Shown here: piece by piece, positions 44,830-54,243 of the stretch
How the letters are laid out: the number at the start of each line of letters is the position of its first letter
How positions within the stretch are numbered: position 1 is the stretch's first letter
NCBI RefSeq assembly: GCF_003697815.1
Contig: NZ_RDQG01000078.1
Location: 142,785-206,784 of the forward strand
Source: Halalkalicoccus subterraneus
GTDB lineage: Archaea; Halobacteriota; Halobacteria; Halobacteriales; Halalkalicoccaceae
Length of the DNA: 64,000 nucleotides
Reading direction: 5' to 3'
Made by a program: the position numbers and the translations under genes
The notes under the pieces: model-generated
What the model was told of the DNA's origin: nothing
Seen by the model: the letters and a program-made list of their open reading frames with translations, nothing else
The model's database searches: none

Positions 44830-45276
44830 ATGGAGGGAACGTACGCATCGATGGGAATTCCTGAGGTGAATTCGGCTGTGGCATTCGGATCGCTGACGAT
44901 GGTTTCGTGGGGAATCTGGATCGTCGTGGGGAACGCTGCCTCAGAATCCATGGATCCGAGGACGGCTGCCGCGATATCGTATCTCGTCGCAACCCTCCTT
45001 GCAGTCGGATACGTTCTCGTCTCAAGTTCCTCGCTGGCCATTACGCCACGAGGTGGAACGCTGGCTGGCGTAGCTGGATTGTTCGCCGGAATTGGCTTCG
45101 TCTCGATGTACATCGGTCTCTCACGTGGCTCAACGACGGTCGTTTCGACGCTCGGTGCTATGTATTTCGTCGTCGCAGCGTTCATCGGAATGGCCGTGCT
45201 CGGAGACGAGATTACCACGACGAGAGTCGCAGGACTCCTGCTCGCGGGTGTCGCTGTCATCCTTGTCTCTCAATAA
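44830..45276 (+). CDS. half-size EamA/DMT-family transporter
   Basis: A 148-residue membrane protein with five helices, a single EamA repeat instead of the usual two. FGSLTMVSWGIWIVVGNAA opens helix one, LAGLFAGIGFVSMYIGLSRG is the central loop-helix, and VVAAFIGMAVLGDEITTTRV the typical last EamA element (E at the end of helix four). Half-size members act as dimers, like SMR proteins. The transported substrate is unknown. The repeat element copy B begins 69 bases after its stop. Confidence 0.75.
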   Translation: MEGTYASMGIPEVNSAVAFGSLTMVSWGIWIVVGNAASESMDPRTAAAISYLVATLLAVGYVLVSSSSLAITPRGGTLAGVAGLFAGIGFVSMYIGLSRGSTTVVSTLGAMYFVVAAFIGMAVLGDEITTTRVAGLLLAGVAVILVSQ

Positions 45277-45344
45277 ATGGTTCACCGTCCCACGGCTGAA
45301 CAATACGCCCCGCCGTACTGCAGATATCTTCTCTAGTCAGCACT

Positions 45345-45552
45345 CCTTCCTATCACATTCTGATACTCTCAACGGAGCTCCTGACTGTACTATCTGCGAC
45401 TGAGCACACGGACCCCCATCTCTTGACGTGGCCTGCCTTGTGCAACAAATTACTTCTTAGATACAGAATGTTGTACAAGGTAAACTCTCCTGAAGAGTGA
45501 CCCCTGTTGATTCTAGTCAACGGATACGCTCCTCACCAGCGGCCGGCATTGT
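45345..45552. repeat. palindrome-centred non-coding repeat, copy B
   Basis: About 208 bases homologous to 20033-20250, with the same order of blocks around the same palindrome. Both copies lie beside small four- or five-helix DMT-superfamily exporter genes. It also overlaps the end of the HhH remnant's transcript. No frame is preserved between copies, so it is not a coding remnant. Confidence 0.6.
45436..45480. repeat. CCTTGTGCAACA palindrome, copy 3
   Basis: CCTTGTGCAACA and TGTTGTACAAGG are separated by 21 bases, inside copy B. The arms pair with a single G-T mismatch. Confidence 0.6.
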
Positions 45553-45565
45553 CTGTATCCCGATA

Positions 45566-46000
45566 CTAGTGGTAGTACGCTTTCTCAACCATCCGGAGAT
45601 CGAACCCATCTGGATTCCGGTCACGGAGTTCAGTAAGGATTCGCGGGTAGTCAGAGAACCGTAGTGCTCGATCCTCACCGAGAAGGGCTGCAATCATGTA
45701 TCGATCACCGACTGCGTAGTTCATTGGATCGTGAAACGCAAGAACGACTGTGGCGGTCGCAGGCCCGATCCCAGGAATTGACGTGAGGGTTTTCAGCTGG
45801 AGCTTCGGATCGTCGACGAGGAAGGCTGCTTCGCTTATGCGTTGGACGAACGCTGCAGGAACCTCGGACATCCAGTTGATGTATCGATCTCTCCGTCCGC
45901 GTTGGGCGTTTAGCTTCCACTGTATTACCTTCTCTATCTTTTTTGATCCTATGAGGAGTAGACATCCATAGACCGATTCATTTGAATATCGAGAGTATTG
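45566..46000 (-). pseudogene. 5'-truncated helix-hairpin-helix protein
   Basis: The frame is open from a stop at 46001 and reads KKIEKVIQWKLNAQRGRRDR then INWMSEVPAAFVQRISEA, LTSIPGIGPATATVVLAFHD and YAVGDRYMIAALLGE. The helix-hairpin-helix PGIGPATA and the following Asp-containing segment resemble a haloarchaeal DNA glycosylase-like family of about 190 residues. No start codon exists before the Met at 45871, and the conserved WKLxxQRGRRDR precedes it, so the N-terminus is missing. Translation from 45871 would leave 101 residues. Confidence 0.55.
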
Positions 46001-46068
46001 CTAGGGTGGCGACGATTTCGCAGACCACGCCGCAGCTGTGGGCACCTGGGTCGATAACAGAGTGTCGA

Positions 46069-47301
46069 CTAGGATCGCCGAGGGCTATCCGGGGCGAGTG
46101 CGTCATCGTATAGTTCGATATATAGTTCCCTGATCTCCTCCTCAGTCGGCTTACGGGGGTTGTTTGCCGGTGAGCCGGAGTTGATGGCGTCCTCGGCCAT
46201 CTCATCGACAATCTCTACGTACTCGTCTCGAGCCGGAACGTCGCCGTGATCATCAAGGTAACCGGTCAGATCGGCATCCTCACAGAGCGCAAGAACGGCG
46301 TCGCTCGCCCGCTCGGCCGCTTCTCGATCCGGGGTATCCTCGTCAGCGTTCCCCATCATACGACTGATCTCCGCGTACTTCTCGGGTGCACCGATTACCG
46401 AGAATTCCATGACATACGGGAGTAGGAGGGCGTTAGCCAGCCCGTGAGGGATATGCAACTGTGCACCGAGGGGTCGCGCCATCCCATGGACGAGTGCCAC
46501 CGAGGAGTTCGTGAACGCCTGGCCGGCCTGTAGTTGGCCGATCATCATCTCCGTTCGGGCGTCAATATTCTCTCCGTTCGCCCAGGCTTTGGTAAACGAG
46601 TTCGAGATTCGCCGTATGGCGTTCCGGGCGAAATCGTCGGGAACGCTATAGGATTTGATGGAGACAAATGCCTCGATGGCATGGGTCAGAGCATCGATAC
46701 CGGTAAATGAGGTATGATTCCGCGGGAGAGAGACGGTCAGCTCGGGGTCCTCAATCGCGACCTCCGGAACGACGTTCTGTGAAAGGATGAGGAACTTGGT
46801 CGACGTCGATTCGTCCGTTATAACAACTGAGCGGGTCGCCTCGCTTCCGGTTCCTGCTGTCGTATTCACCGCGATAAGCGGCGGGATCGGATTGGGGACG
46901 CTCTCTTCTCCTGCCTTGTCGGTCCCGAAGTCCCGGATGTCACCCTCGTTGTTCGCTAGGATACCGACTCCCTTCCCCGTATCGATCGATGACCCGCCGC
47001 CCAACGTGACGATGACGTCACATCCTTCGGTCTTCCAGAGATCGTAGGCCTCCTCAATGTTTTCGACTGTCGGATCCGGCCGCACACCCGTATAGAGGAC
47101 CGATTCTATGTCGTCTTCCTCCAAAGCCTTCTCCACTTTGTCACCCTGTATGTCGTAGATCTCCTTTGAGGCGAGAATTAAGGGTTTGTCCCCGTACTGG
47201 TCCACGTACTCGCCGAGTTCTTCTACAGCTCCGGTACCGAGAACGACTTTACTAGGAGATACCACTACCCTAATTCCATGGGACGGAGTTGGATACTCCA
47301 T
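46069..47301 (-). CDS. iron-containing (group III) alcohol dehydrogenase
   Basis: A 410-residue Fe-ADH. The N-terminal NAD(P) domain has VTLGGGSSIDTGKGVGILA, then NTTAGTGSEATRSVVITDE. Metal ligands are the Asp and His of TGIDALTHAIEAF and the His of ALVHGMARPLGA and IPHGLANALLLPYV. It interconverts an alcohol and an aldehyde. It is divergently transcribed from the semialdehyde dehydrogenase gene 205 bases away, which could use its aldehyde product. Candidate physiological alcohols include 3-hydroxypropionate-type and 1,2- or 1,3-diols; this is inference. Confidence 0.9.
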   Translation of the reverse strand: MEYPTPSHGIRVVVSPSKVVLGTGAVEELGEYVDQYGDKPLILASKEIYDIQGDKVEKALEEDDIESVLYTGVRPDPTVENIEEAYDLWKTEGCDVIVTLGGGSSIDTGKGVGILANNEGDIRDFGTDKAGEESVPNPIPPLIAVNTTAGTGSEATRSVVITDESTSTKFLILSQNVVPEVAIEDPELTVSLPRNHTSFTGIDALTHAIEAFVSIKSYSVPDDFARNAIRRISNSFTKAWANGENIDARTEMMIGQLQAGQAFTNSSVALVHGMARPLGAQLHIPHGLANALLLPYVMEFSVIGAPEKYAEISRMMGNADEDTPDREAAERASDAVLALCEDADLTGYLDDHGDVPARDEYVEIVDEMAEDAINSGSPANNPRKPTEEEIRELYIELYDDALAPDSPRRS

Positions 47302-47434
47302 GCGTGTAATCTTCTCTCTATAATCAATTATATGCTTTTTTTGATGATAGCGCTATATATTGAACTTCAATCGATAATCGATCGTCGATATGCGATACGT
47401 TTCATCTATTCACTATTCGGGGTGGGAAGATCGT

Positions 47435-47445
47435 ATATAAAATAC
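47435..47445 (+). promoter_or_regulatory. TATA box of the semialdehyde dehydrogenase gene
   Basis: TATATAAAATA, about 65 bases before the ATG at 47506. It is the best TATA match in the divergent promoter shared with the Fe-alcohol dehydrogenase. Confidence 0.5.
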
Positions 47446-47505
47446 GGCGAATATATTCTGGTATTAGCTACAAGTTCTTAGTAACTGCAGAATCAATAGA
47501 ACACT

Positions 47506-48981
47506 ATGTCACAAACCGACGTCGATACTGAAATTGATAATGTCAATAATTATATCGGGGGAGAATGGCAAGAAGCCAGAGGCTCACAAACGGAGGAAAT
47601 TGTTGACTCAGCAGTAGGCGAGACGATCGCTGAGACAACATTCAGTTCGGAAGGGGACGTTAACCAAGCAGTCGATATAGCAACAGAAGCGTTCGAAGAC
47701 TGGAGACAGCAGCCGGTCGAAGAGCGTATTCAGCCCCTCTTTCGGTTAAAGACTCTCCTCGAAGAGCACCAAGAGGATCTGGCGGAAGTCTTGGTCAAGG
47801 AACACGGGAAAACGAAAAAAGAAGCGATGGGGGAGATCCGACGAGGAATCGAGAACGTTGAGGTCGCCTGTGGGATCCCGTCGATGATGCAGGCTGGGCA
47901 CCTCCCGAACGCTGCACCCGATATCGACGAAACTGCAGTCAGGAAACCATTGGGCGTGTTCACGGCAATTACTCCGTTCAACTTCCCCGCGATGATCCCA
48001 CTATGGTTCCTCCCGTACGCCGTTGCCACCGGGAATTCGTTCATCCTCAAACCAAGCGAAAGTACCCCGTTGACGGCTCAGTACATTTTCGAACTCATTG
48101 AGGAGGCTGGATTCCCCAATGGGGTCGTCCAGCTGGTAAACGGGGGGAAAGACACCGTCAACACGCTTCTCGAACACGAAGACATCGAGGGAGCATCGTT
48201 CGTCGGATCGACCCCCGTTGCCAAACATGTCTACGAAACGGCTGCGGCCAACGGAAAGCGGGTCCAGGCTCAGGGTGGAGCGAAGAACCACATCATCGTC
48301 TCTGAATCAAGTGATATCGAGTTTGCCGTCGATCAAACGATCAGCTCGGCGTATGCGAACTCCGGCCAGCGATGTCTCGCGAACCCTTCTGCCGTCGTTC
48401 ACGATGATATCTACGACGAGTTCGCTGACCGACTCGCTGAAGCACTTGAGGACTACACCGTCGCGGGAGGTCTCGATGATGATGCCGATATGGGCCCGCT
48501 CATCAGCGAGGAACACCGAGAACGGGTCTTGGACTATATCGAGACAGGTGTTGAAGAGGGAGCGACCCTCTTATATGACGGACGTGACGTTGATGTCCCA
48601 GACGACGGGTATTTCCTCGCACCGACGCTCTTCGGCGATGTTGATCCCGAAATGACTATCGGAAAAGAGGAAATTTTTGGCCCAGTCCTGAGTCTGATTC
48701 GTGTAAACGATTTCGAAGAGGCAATCGAGACCGTCAATCAGTCTCAGTTCGGAAACGCTGCTTCACTGTTCACAGAACGTGGCGCCGAGGCAAAGCAGTT
48801 CCGCCATGACGTCGAAGCTGGGAACTTAGGCGTCAATACAGGGACCGCAGCCCCCATGGCGTTCTTCCACTTTGGCGGATGGAAAGATTCGTTCTTTGGC
48901 GATCTCCATGCACAGGGTGAAGACATGATTCACTTCTATACTGACGAAGCAGTGTATATCGAGCGATGGCCTGATGCGTAA
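47506..48981 (+). CDS. mmsA: CoA-acylating methylmalonate/malonate-semialdehyde dehydrogenase
   Basis: A 491-residue aldehyde dehydrogenase of the MMSDH branch, making an acyl-CoA from a semialdehyde with NAD+ and CoA. Branch markers are EIRRGIENVEVACGIP, GVFTAITPFNFPAMIPLWFL, AQGGAKNHIIV and Cys290 in SGQRCLANPSAVV. The C-terminal FHFGGWKDSFFGDLHAQGED, also typical, replaces the general ALDH ending. The substrates would be malonate or methylmalonate semialdehyde, giving acetyl- or propionyl-CoA. It stands opposite the Fe-ADH and 2.5 kb from an omega-aminotransferase that could make the semialdehyde. Confidence 0.9.
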   Translation: MSQTDVDTEIDNVNNYIGGEWQEARGSQTEEIVDSAVGETIAETTFSSEGDVNQAVDIATEAFEDWRQQPVEERIQPLFRLKTLLEEHQEDLAEVLVKEHGKTKKEAMGEIRRGIENVEVACGIPSMMQAGHLPNAAPDIDETAVRKPLGVFTAITPFNFPAMIPLWFLPYAVATGNSFILKPSESTPLTAQYIFELIEEAGFPNGVVQLVNGGKDTVNTLLEHEDIEGASFVGSTPVAKHVYETAAANGKRVQAQGGAKNHIIVSESSDIEFAVDQTISSAYANSGQRCLANPSAVVHDDIYDEFADRLAEALEDYTVAGGLDDDADMGPLISEEHRERVLDYIETGVEEGATLLYDGRDVDVPDDGYFLAPTLFGDVDPEMTIGKEEIFGPVLSLIRVNDFEEAIETVNQSQFGNAASLFTERGAEAKQFRHDVEAGNLGVNTGTAAPMAFFHFGGWKDSFFGDLHAQGEDMIHFYTDEAVYIERWPDA

Positions 48982-49447
48982 CCATAGATTAGTTTAGCCC
49001 ACTCTACTTTTCTATTGGAAGTACTCAAAATAATAGAATTTATCTTGTATACAACCTACTCACTACCGTTAGGATCTCAGTAGTGAGCAACGTTGTAGAG
49101 ATAGGTATCGATGTGTCATACTCGTAACACCGTCAATTCTCGTATGTTGCTGCGTTAAGTACGCTGGCGATTAGTTGTCAGTCTTCGACCAGCCATTTGT
49201 CAAAGGTTCAGCGGATATGCTTCTGGGTGACCCCGTCTTCTGATATGAATTCTTGCCTGGGTCAGAATATCGTTTTGTTCATCTCGTCGGTGGCGCAGGT
49301 CTACTGTCGACACATGTTTTTAAAAATTGAAATCAGCCGAAGGATTAGTTGTGATCTCAACTGGTAGCAGGTACTCTGCCGGTCTATATGTTATGCCACT
49401 AGATCGGTCCTCCGTTGACTGGTAAACTATATTGAAAACAGTCGCAG
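48982..49447. other. intergenic, possible decayed coding traces
   Basis: On the minus strand 49130-49260 reads QEFISEDGVTQKHIR, a stop, TFDKWLVED, a stop, QLIASVLNAATYEN. It looks like weak coding memory but is too short to call. Confidence 0.3.
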
Positions 49448-51313
49448 TTAGCTACGGTTCTCAACAATCTCCGATGTCATATCTAATCGTGAGAGCGTTG
49501 AGGCGGTCGGTGCCCCGTCCTCGTTCCACCCGCGGAACTCATAGTACTCCTCAAGCATCGAGTCGAGTTCCTCCGGCGGACAGTGCATCCCTGCGCTCGG
49601 GCCATTGGGAATCGGCTCGTGCATCACTCGATATGGCAGGGTATCCGACTCGCGATTCGCGACACCGCGTTCGACGTTGATCAGCCGTTCGAGGTTGTAA
49701 ATCCGCTCGCCGATTTCTTCGACTTCCTCTAGCGAGAGCTCCCATCCAAGCGCGAGATTGATCGCATCTCGGTACTTCTCGTTGAGCTGATCACCCCAGC
49801 CCGCCTCGCTTACGAATCGACACTGCGTCAGCGAGTCTCCGAGTGCAGTATAATGTTGTGAACGGGCGGCGAATTCCGCAGTTCCGTCGGTCGTCTCATC
49901 GTGAATTCCCTGGTACTGGCGCGTCGGACGAGTATCATGATGCGAGCCACCACGAGTAGAGGTCGCGTAGCCAATGCTCATGCCCTTTAGCCCACGTGGT
50001 GAGTGAGCGGCAAACTCGAGGCCCATTCGTCCATGCAGATACTTCTGAGCCTCGTCATCGAGCTGCTCTGCAACCCGGAACGACCCCTCCGCCAGTACGT
50101 CGCCGAACCCATTGCGGTGGGCAGTCTGCTTTGCGAGTTCGACGAGGCCCTCGGCGTCGCCGAACTCGAGATGCGGCGAGTCCTCATCGGTGAGCAATCC
50201 TTTTTCATAACATTCGCGGGCGAACGCGACTGTGACACCCCAACTGATTGTGTCCATTCCTAGTCGGTCACAGAGGTCGTTTGCCTTGATGACGCGCTGG
50301 ATGTCATAGACATCTTGCATCGTCGTCGTCCCGAACAGACTCTCGAACTCAGGGATCTTTGCCTCGGTCTGCCCCTCGCTCTCGACACTGACATGTTTCC
50401 CACAGCGAACCGCACAGTTCGCACAGGTAGTGTCCTCAGTGATATACTCTGCTTTGAGCGTCTCGCCGCTCACCGCTTCCGCGTTTTCGTCCGTCGTTTG
50501 TTCGGTTTGATTGTTTCGCCGGCCGAGTTTCCCCATCTCGTTGATCGGGTTGACGAGCCCCGATGTTCCGTAGGTCTGGAGCATCTCGGTTTCTTCCATG
50601 ATCCGTCCCATCTGTCCAGTCGTAAGGTCACGGAATTCGGACTCGGCAGCGACTTCAGGTTTGAACGATCCCTCCCGGATCGCGACGGCCTTGACGTTCT
50701 TTGAACCAAGTACTGCCCCGCCACCACCGCGACCAGCAACCCCCTCACGGTCATGACCTTGGTGAACGAGACAGGCATAGCGCGCTTGGTTCTCTCCCGC
50801 CGGCCCGGCGGCAATGACATGTGTTGAGTAACCTTCGCCTTCGCGTTCACGGACTGCTTCGCATGTCTCGTAGGTGTCCTTACCTTGCAGGTCGGTTGCA
50901 TCCTTGCACTCGGCGCCGTTCTCGTCAACGTGGACGTACGAGAGGTCGTCAGCTTTCCCGTGTAGTGCGATGAGGTCGAAACCGGTCGTTTTCTGCGCTT
51001 GCGGGAAGGTTCCGCCGAACGTGCTGTCGAAAAAGCCGTTGGTCATAGGGCTGATGAACCCTGCGACACCACGGCTGGTCGACTGGAATGGCGTGGCAGT
51101 CATCGGACCGACGGCAAAGACGAGGACATTGTTGGCATCGAACGGATCTGCATCGGTTGGAACATGGTCGTGAACGAGTTTTGCAGCGAGTCCGTTCCCG
51201 CCCAAGAAGCGTTCAGCATCGACCGGATCGATTTGTTCACGCTCCGCCTCACCGGTATCGAGGTTGACGTGGAGAATTTCGCCGCCGTAGCAGGTTGGTA
51301 AATCCTGACTCAT
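49448..51313 (-). CDS. aor: tungsten-dependent aldehyde:ferredoxin oxidoreductase
   Basis: A 621-residue AOR-family enzyme, oxidising aldehydes to carboxylic acids with ferredoxin as acceptor and a bis-pyranopterin tungsten cofactor. YGGEILHVNLDTGEAE opens domain 1; GHDREGVAGRGGGGAVLGSK is the pterin-binding loop. The 4Fe-4S ligands are Cys297, Cys300 and Cys304 (CANCAVRC), with the fourth probably in LTQCRF near residue 502. CDRLGMDTISWG and LKGMSIGYATSTRGG are further family blocks. It is cytoplasmic, and the 2Fe-2S ferredoxins of the window are possible acceptors. It is divergent from the aminotransferase gene; 51314-51544 holds both promoters. Confidence 0.92.
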   Translation of the reverse strand: MSQDLPTCYGGEILHVNLDTGEAEREQIDPVDAERFLGGNGLAAKLVHDHVPTDADPFDANNVLVFAVGPMTATPFQSTSRGVAGFISPMTNGFFDSTFGGTFPQAQKTTGFDLIALHGKADDLSYVHVDENGAECKDATDLQGKDTYETCEAVREREGEGYSTHVIAAGPAGENQARYACLVHQGHDREGVAGRGGGGAVLGSKNVKAVAIREGSFKPEVAAESEFRDLTTGQMGRIMEETEMLQTYGTSGLVNPINEMGKLGRRNNQTEQTTDENAEAVSGETLKAEYITEDTTCANCAVRCGKHVSVESEGQTEAKIPEFESLFGTTTMQDVYDIQRVIKANDLCDRLGMDTISWGVTVAFARECYEKGLLTDEDSPHLEFGDAEGLVELAKQTAHRNGFGDVLAEGSFRVAEQLDDEAQKYLHGRMGLEFAAHSPRGLKGMSIGYATSTRGGSHHDTRPTRQYQGIHDETTDGTAEFAARSQHYTALGDSLTQCRFVSEAGWGDQLNEKYRDAINLALGWELSLEEVEEIGERIYNLERLINVERGVANRESDTLPYRVMHEPIPNGPSAGMHCPPEELDSMLEEYYEFRGWNEDGAPTASTLSRLDMTSEIVENRS

Positions 51314-51544
51314 ACTGCGGTCACCGGAATGGAGTGTGAGATAGTTCCCTGTGATCTGCTTCTTACTGTTATGTGCATATGATACTGGCTACCACAAGCG
51401 GTAGAATAAAAGTTCGGGATAGTATGTCCTCTATTCTACTGTAAACTCTTTCCAATGAAACAGATTCAATATCTATATCAACTTTCGCGTTCTATTCCGT
51501 AGCTACGACATTAATGTGAAGATTAATGAACCAACAGTCCGTTC

Positions 51545-52894
51545 ATGCGATTGGTAATGGCTAGCAAGAAGTCGGAACACGACGCTTCACTCGACATCGA
51601 ACAGATCGACAAACAGCACGTCTTCGGGACATGGTCGTACCAATCCGAAGTATCCCCAACGCAGGTCGTCAGTGGGGACGGAGTCCGGTTCACTGACGCA
51701 GACGGGAACGAATTCTTGGACTTTTCGGGACAGTTGATGTGCTCGAATCTTGGTCACTCAGCGGACAAGGTAGCTGACGCCGTTACGGAGCAAGTCAACG
51801 AGGGTGCGTACTTTGCTCCAGGATATACGACGGAGCCACGCGCTCGACTCGGTCAGAAACTCGCGGAGGTCACACCAGGGAACCTCTCGAAGACGTTCTT
51901 CTCGACGAGCGGTACGGAGGCTGTTGAAGCTGCGATCAAAATCGCTCGGATGTACACTGGTAAGCAAAAAATTATTTCGCGCTATCGGTCGTACCACGGC
52001 GCGACATACGGCTCCATCAGCGTCACTGGAGATCCGCGACGTCTGATGGCTGAACCCGGTATTCCCGGTGTAATCAAAGCCCCGGACCCGTACGCCTACG
52101 GCTCTACTCTTGACCCAATGGAGAGCCTCGAGTATATCGACGAGATGCTAATGCTCGAAGGCGATACAGTCGCTGCAGTGCTCGTCGAGCCAATCGTCGG
52201 ATCGAACGGAATCCTCGTTCCTCCGGAAGAGTACCTCCCTCGACTCAAGGAGATCACTCACGAGCATGATGCACTACTGATCTGTGACGAGGTCATGGCC
52301 GGGTTCGGACGAACCGGCGAGTGGTTCGGGTCGGACGTCTTCGGCGTCACGCCGGACATCATGACGATGGCAAAGGGACTGAGCGGGGCGTACGTCCCAC
52401 TCGGCGCGACCATTGTGACCGAGGAGATCGCGGAGCATTTCGAGGACAATATGTTCTGTCATGGCCACACGTATGCAGGCCATCCCGTCGCGTGTGCGGC
52501 AGGCTTGGCAGCGGTCGAGACCTACGAGGAGGAGAACCTCATCGAGCACGCCAGTGAAGTCGGTGAGTATCTTGGGACACAGCTTGCGGAACTCGGCGAC
52601 GACCATCCGAGCGTGGGCGAGACACGGGGTGTCGGATTGTTCCGAGGGATTGAGCTCACCAAGGACGCCAATGGTCGCGCTCCGTTCGGCCAGCGGAAGG
52701 ATAAGATCTCGAAAGGGAGCACCGTCGTGGATGAGGTGAGTAGCACAGCCGCCGATAACGGGGTGTATGTCGCGAACATGATTAACACGCTCATTATCGC
52801 CCCGCCACTGCCGATCACGAAAGACGAAATAGACGAAGCCGTTGCCGTACTCGACGAGGCGCTCGAGGTTTCAGACGAAGCGATGGACAACTAA
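51545..52894 (+). CDS. class III PLP-dependent aminotransferase
   Basis: A 449-residue omega-amino-acid aminotransferase. FSTSGTEAVEAAIKIARMYT binds PLP, SYHGATYGS stacks on the ring, LICDEVMAGFGRTGEW holds the catalytic Asp, Lys277 in TMAKGLSGAYVPLGA forms the Schiff base, and HGHTYAGHPVACAAGLA closes the site. It is closest in style to taurine/beta-alanine:pyruvate or GABA-type enzymes. A product like malonate semialdehyde would fit the adjacent CoA-acylating dehydrogenase. A second ATG four codons downstream (51557) is an alternative start. The Lrp regulator downstream is on the other strand. Confidence 0.9.
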   Translation: MRLVMASKKSEHDASLDIEQIDKQHVFGTWSYQSEVSPTQVVSGDGVRFTDADGNEFLDFSGQLMCSNLGHSADKVADAVTEQVNEGAYFAPGYTTEPRARLGQKLAEVTPGNLSKTFFSTSGTEAVEAAIKIARMYTGKQKIISRYRSYHGATYGSISVTGDPRRLMAEPGIPGVIKAPDPYAYGSTLDPMESLEYIDEMLMLEGDTVAAVLVEPIVGSNGILVPPEEYLPRLKEITHEHDALLICDEVMAGFGRTGEWFGSDVFGVTPDIMTMAKGLSGAYVPLGATIVTEEIAEHFEDNMFCHGHTYAGHPVACAAGLAAVETYEEENLIEHASEVGEYLGTQLAELGDDHPSVGETRGVGLFRGIELTKDANGRAPFGQRKDKISKGSTVVDEVSSTAADNGVYVANMINTLIIAPPLPITKDEIDEAVAVLDEALEVSDEAMDN

Positions 52895-53019
52895 GTCGGA
52901 GACGGTATTCACGGATACTGACACGCACGGGTCAACAACTGTATTGTTCCGTCGGAGGTGGTTGTCGATGGCTGGGAGTGTCGAGCAGTGTTTCTCTACT
53001 TGCACGGGTTTCTTCCGAT

Positions 53020-53538
53020 TCAGTCGTCCTCTAACGCGATGTTTCGCATCTGCTTAGACATGTTGGCCACCGTCCGATCCCCGGTTTTGATCTCACGCAT
53101 CACGAACGTTGAGGATGTTTCGTTGACGCCGTCGATGCCAACAATGTTATCAATCAGGTCGTTCATCTGCGATCGGTTCTGGACGCGTGAGTGAACAATG
53201 AAGTCAGTATCACCCATTGTGTAGAATACCTGGCAGACCCCGTCGATGTCACTGAGCGCCTCGCCGATATCCTCAGCATAGCCGGATTCGTGAACAACGG
53301 AGATTTCCGTGATGATCAGGAGGTTCAATCCGAGGGCGAGCGGATCGACATCAGCAGAGGTTGATGTAATGACGCCGGAGTCTTTGAGCTTCTTCAGGCG
53401 ATAATGAATTGCGGATTTGGAGAGATCAAGCGTGTCGGAGAGCTCTTCGAGATTGATATCGCTATCTCGTTCGACATGCTCGAGGATCGCTAGATCAGTT
53501 TCGTCCAATTTGACTGTCTTCTGATCATCGTCCTGCAT
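53020..53538 (-). CDS. Lrp/AsnC-family transcriptional regulator
   Basis: A two-domain archaeal regulator. The HTH is LDETDLAILEHVERDSDINL, then ELSDTLDLSKSAIHYRLKKL; the RAM ligand-binding domain follows (LLIITEISVVHESGYAEDIG, VFYTMGDTDFIVHSRVQNRS). Such proteins bind amino acids and oligomerise on operators. The ATG at 53538 (MQDDDQ) is preferred; two upstream in-frame Met codons extend it by seven residues. Its position between the aminotransferase and the symporter operon makes it the probable local regulator of the cluster. Confidence 0.88.
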   Translation of the reverse strand: MQDDDQKTVKLDETDLAILEHVERDSDINLEELSDTLDLSKSAIHYRLKKLKDSGVITSTSADVDPLALGLNLLIITEISVVHESGYAEDIGEALSDIDGVCQVFYTMGDTDFIVHSRVQNRSQMNDLIDNIVGIDGVNETSSTFVMREIKTGDRTVANMSKQMRNIALEDD

Positions 53539-54085
53539 AGCAGTCATATAGGGAGACAATGTTGAATGTCTACCGGTTACGTAATCACTGGTAATAGTAT
53601 GTATCTATTGTATAATGTGGAATTATAGTAATAATGCCCATCAGAGTATTTCTATAGAACGCTATGGTCGAATTGTATCGTGACACTATTCGAATATCGT
53701 AGCATTCTCTGTCACTATACTTGCGTTTTCAATAGTATTCTGACTCTATCTTAAAAACATATAGTCAACCGTATTAACCGGAGATCTCAACCCCAATGAG
53801 AAGATCTCTTTTATCGTGGATACTCGGGGTATGAATGTGTGAGAGTGGTGATAGCATTGTTTATGATGCTGAACACTCATAGTGGTATGACTGATTGATG
53901 TATAATACAAGGTAACTAGTGGTTTTAGTGTTGATTATACCACCTTTTTCCATCATATACACAACTATTATATTGGCCGATATTCAACAGGGTATCGCAT
54001 GTCATGGGAAAAAATAGCATACGAGCGCAAAATAGTGGAACAATATTCTGGCAGGGTCGCTTTAATGAAAAATAGGTGATATATT
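53539..54085. other. long AT-rich divergent regulatory region
   Basis: More than 500 bases with no gene, between the Lrp gene and the symporter operon. It includes tracts such as ATACCACCTTTTTCC and ACTATTATATTGG, which can serve as terminator-like and promoter-like elements. It is the natural target of the Lrp protein, but I could not define a repeated operator by eye. Confidence 0.4.
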
Positions 54086-54241
54086 ATGTCAATATTGGGT
54101 ATTCCAACTGTCGACTTTCTCGCTATTTTCATTTGGATTCCAGTCTGGTGGTTGGTTGCTCTCTTTAGTCTGTACATGATGCGTCGCCACGATACACAGA
54201 AAGCTCAGCGTCGAGCTGACACAAAGGAGGTAGAGAGATAA
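54086..54241 (+). CDS. small one-helix membrane protein, symporter partner
   Basis: Fifty-one residues. A single hydrophobic segment (VDFLAIFIWIPVWWLVALFS) precedes a basic, polar tail (MMRRHDTQKAQRRADTKEVE). Its TAA is two bases before the symporter ATG, with AAAGGAGG ribosome-binding-like sequence inside its own end. The arrangement recalls other SSS-family permeases that are preceded by a tiny membrane protein gene (DUF485, DUF997, DUF3311). A stabilising or assembly role is inferred. Confidence 0.65.
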   Translation: MSILGIPTVDFLAIFIWIPVWWLVALFSLYMMRRHDTQKAQRRADTKEVER

Positions 54242-54243
54242 CA

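Noticed and set aside
49130..49260. minus-strand coding trace with two stops
   Set aside because: Fewer than 45 codons, no family and no start. It cannot be separated from chance.
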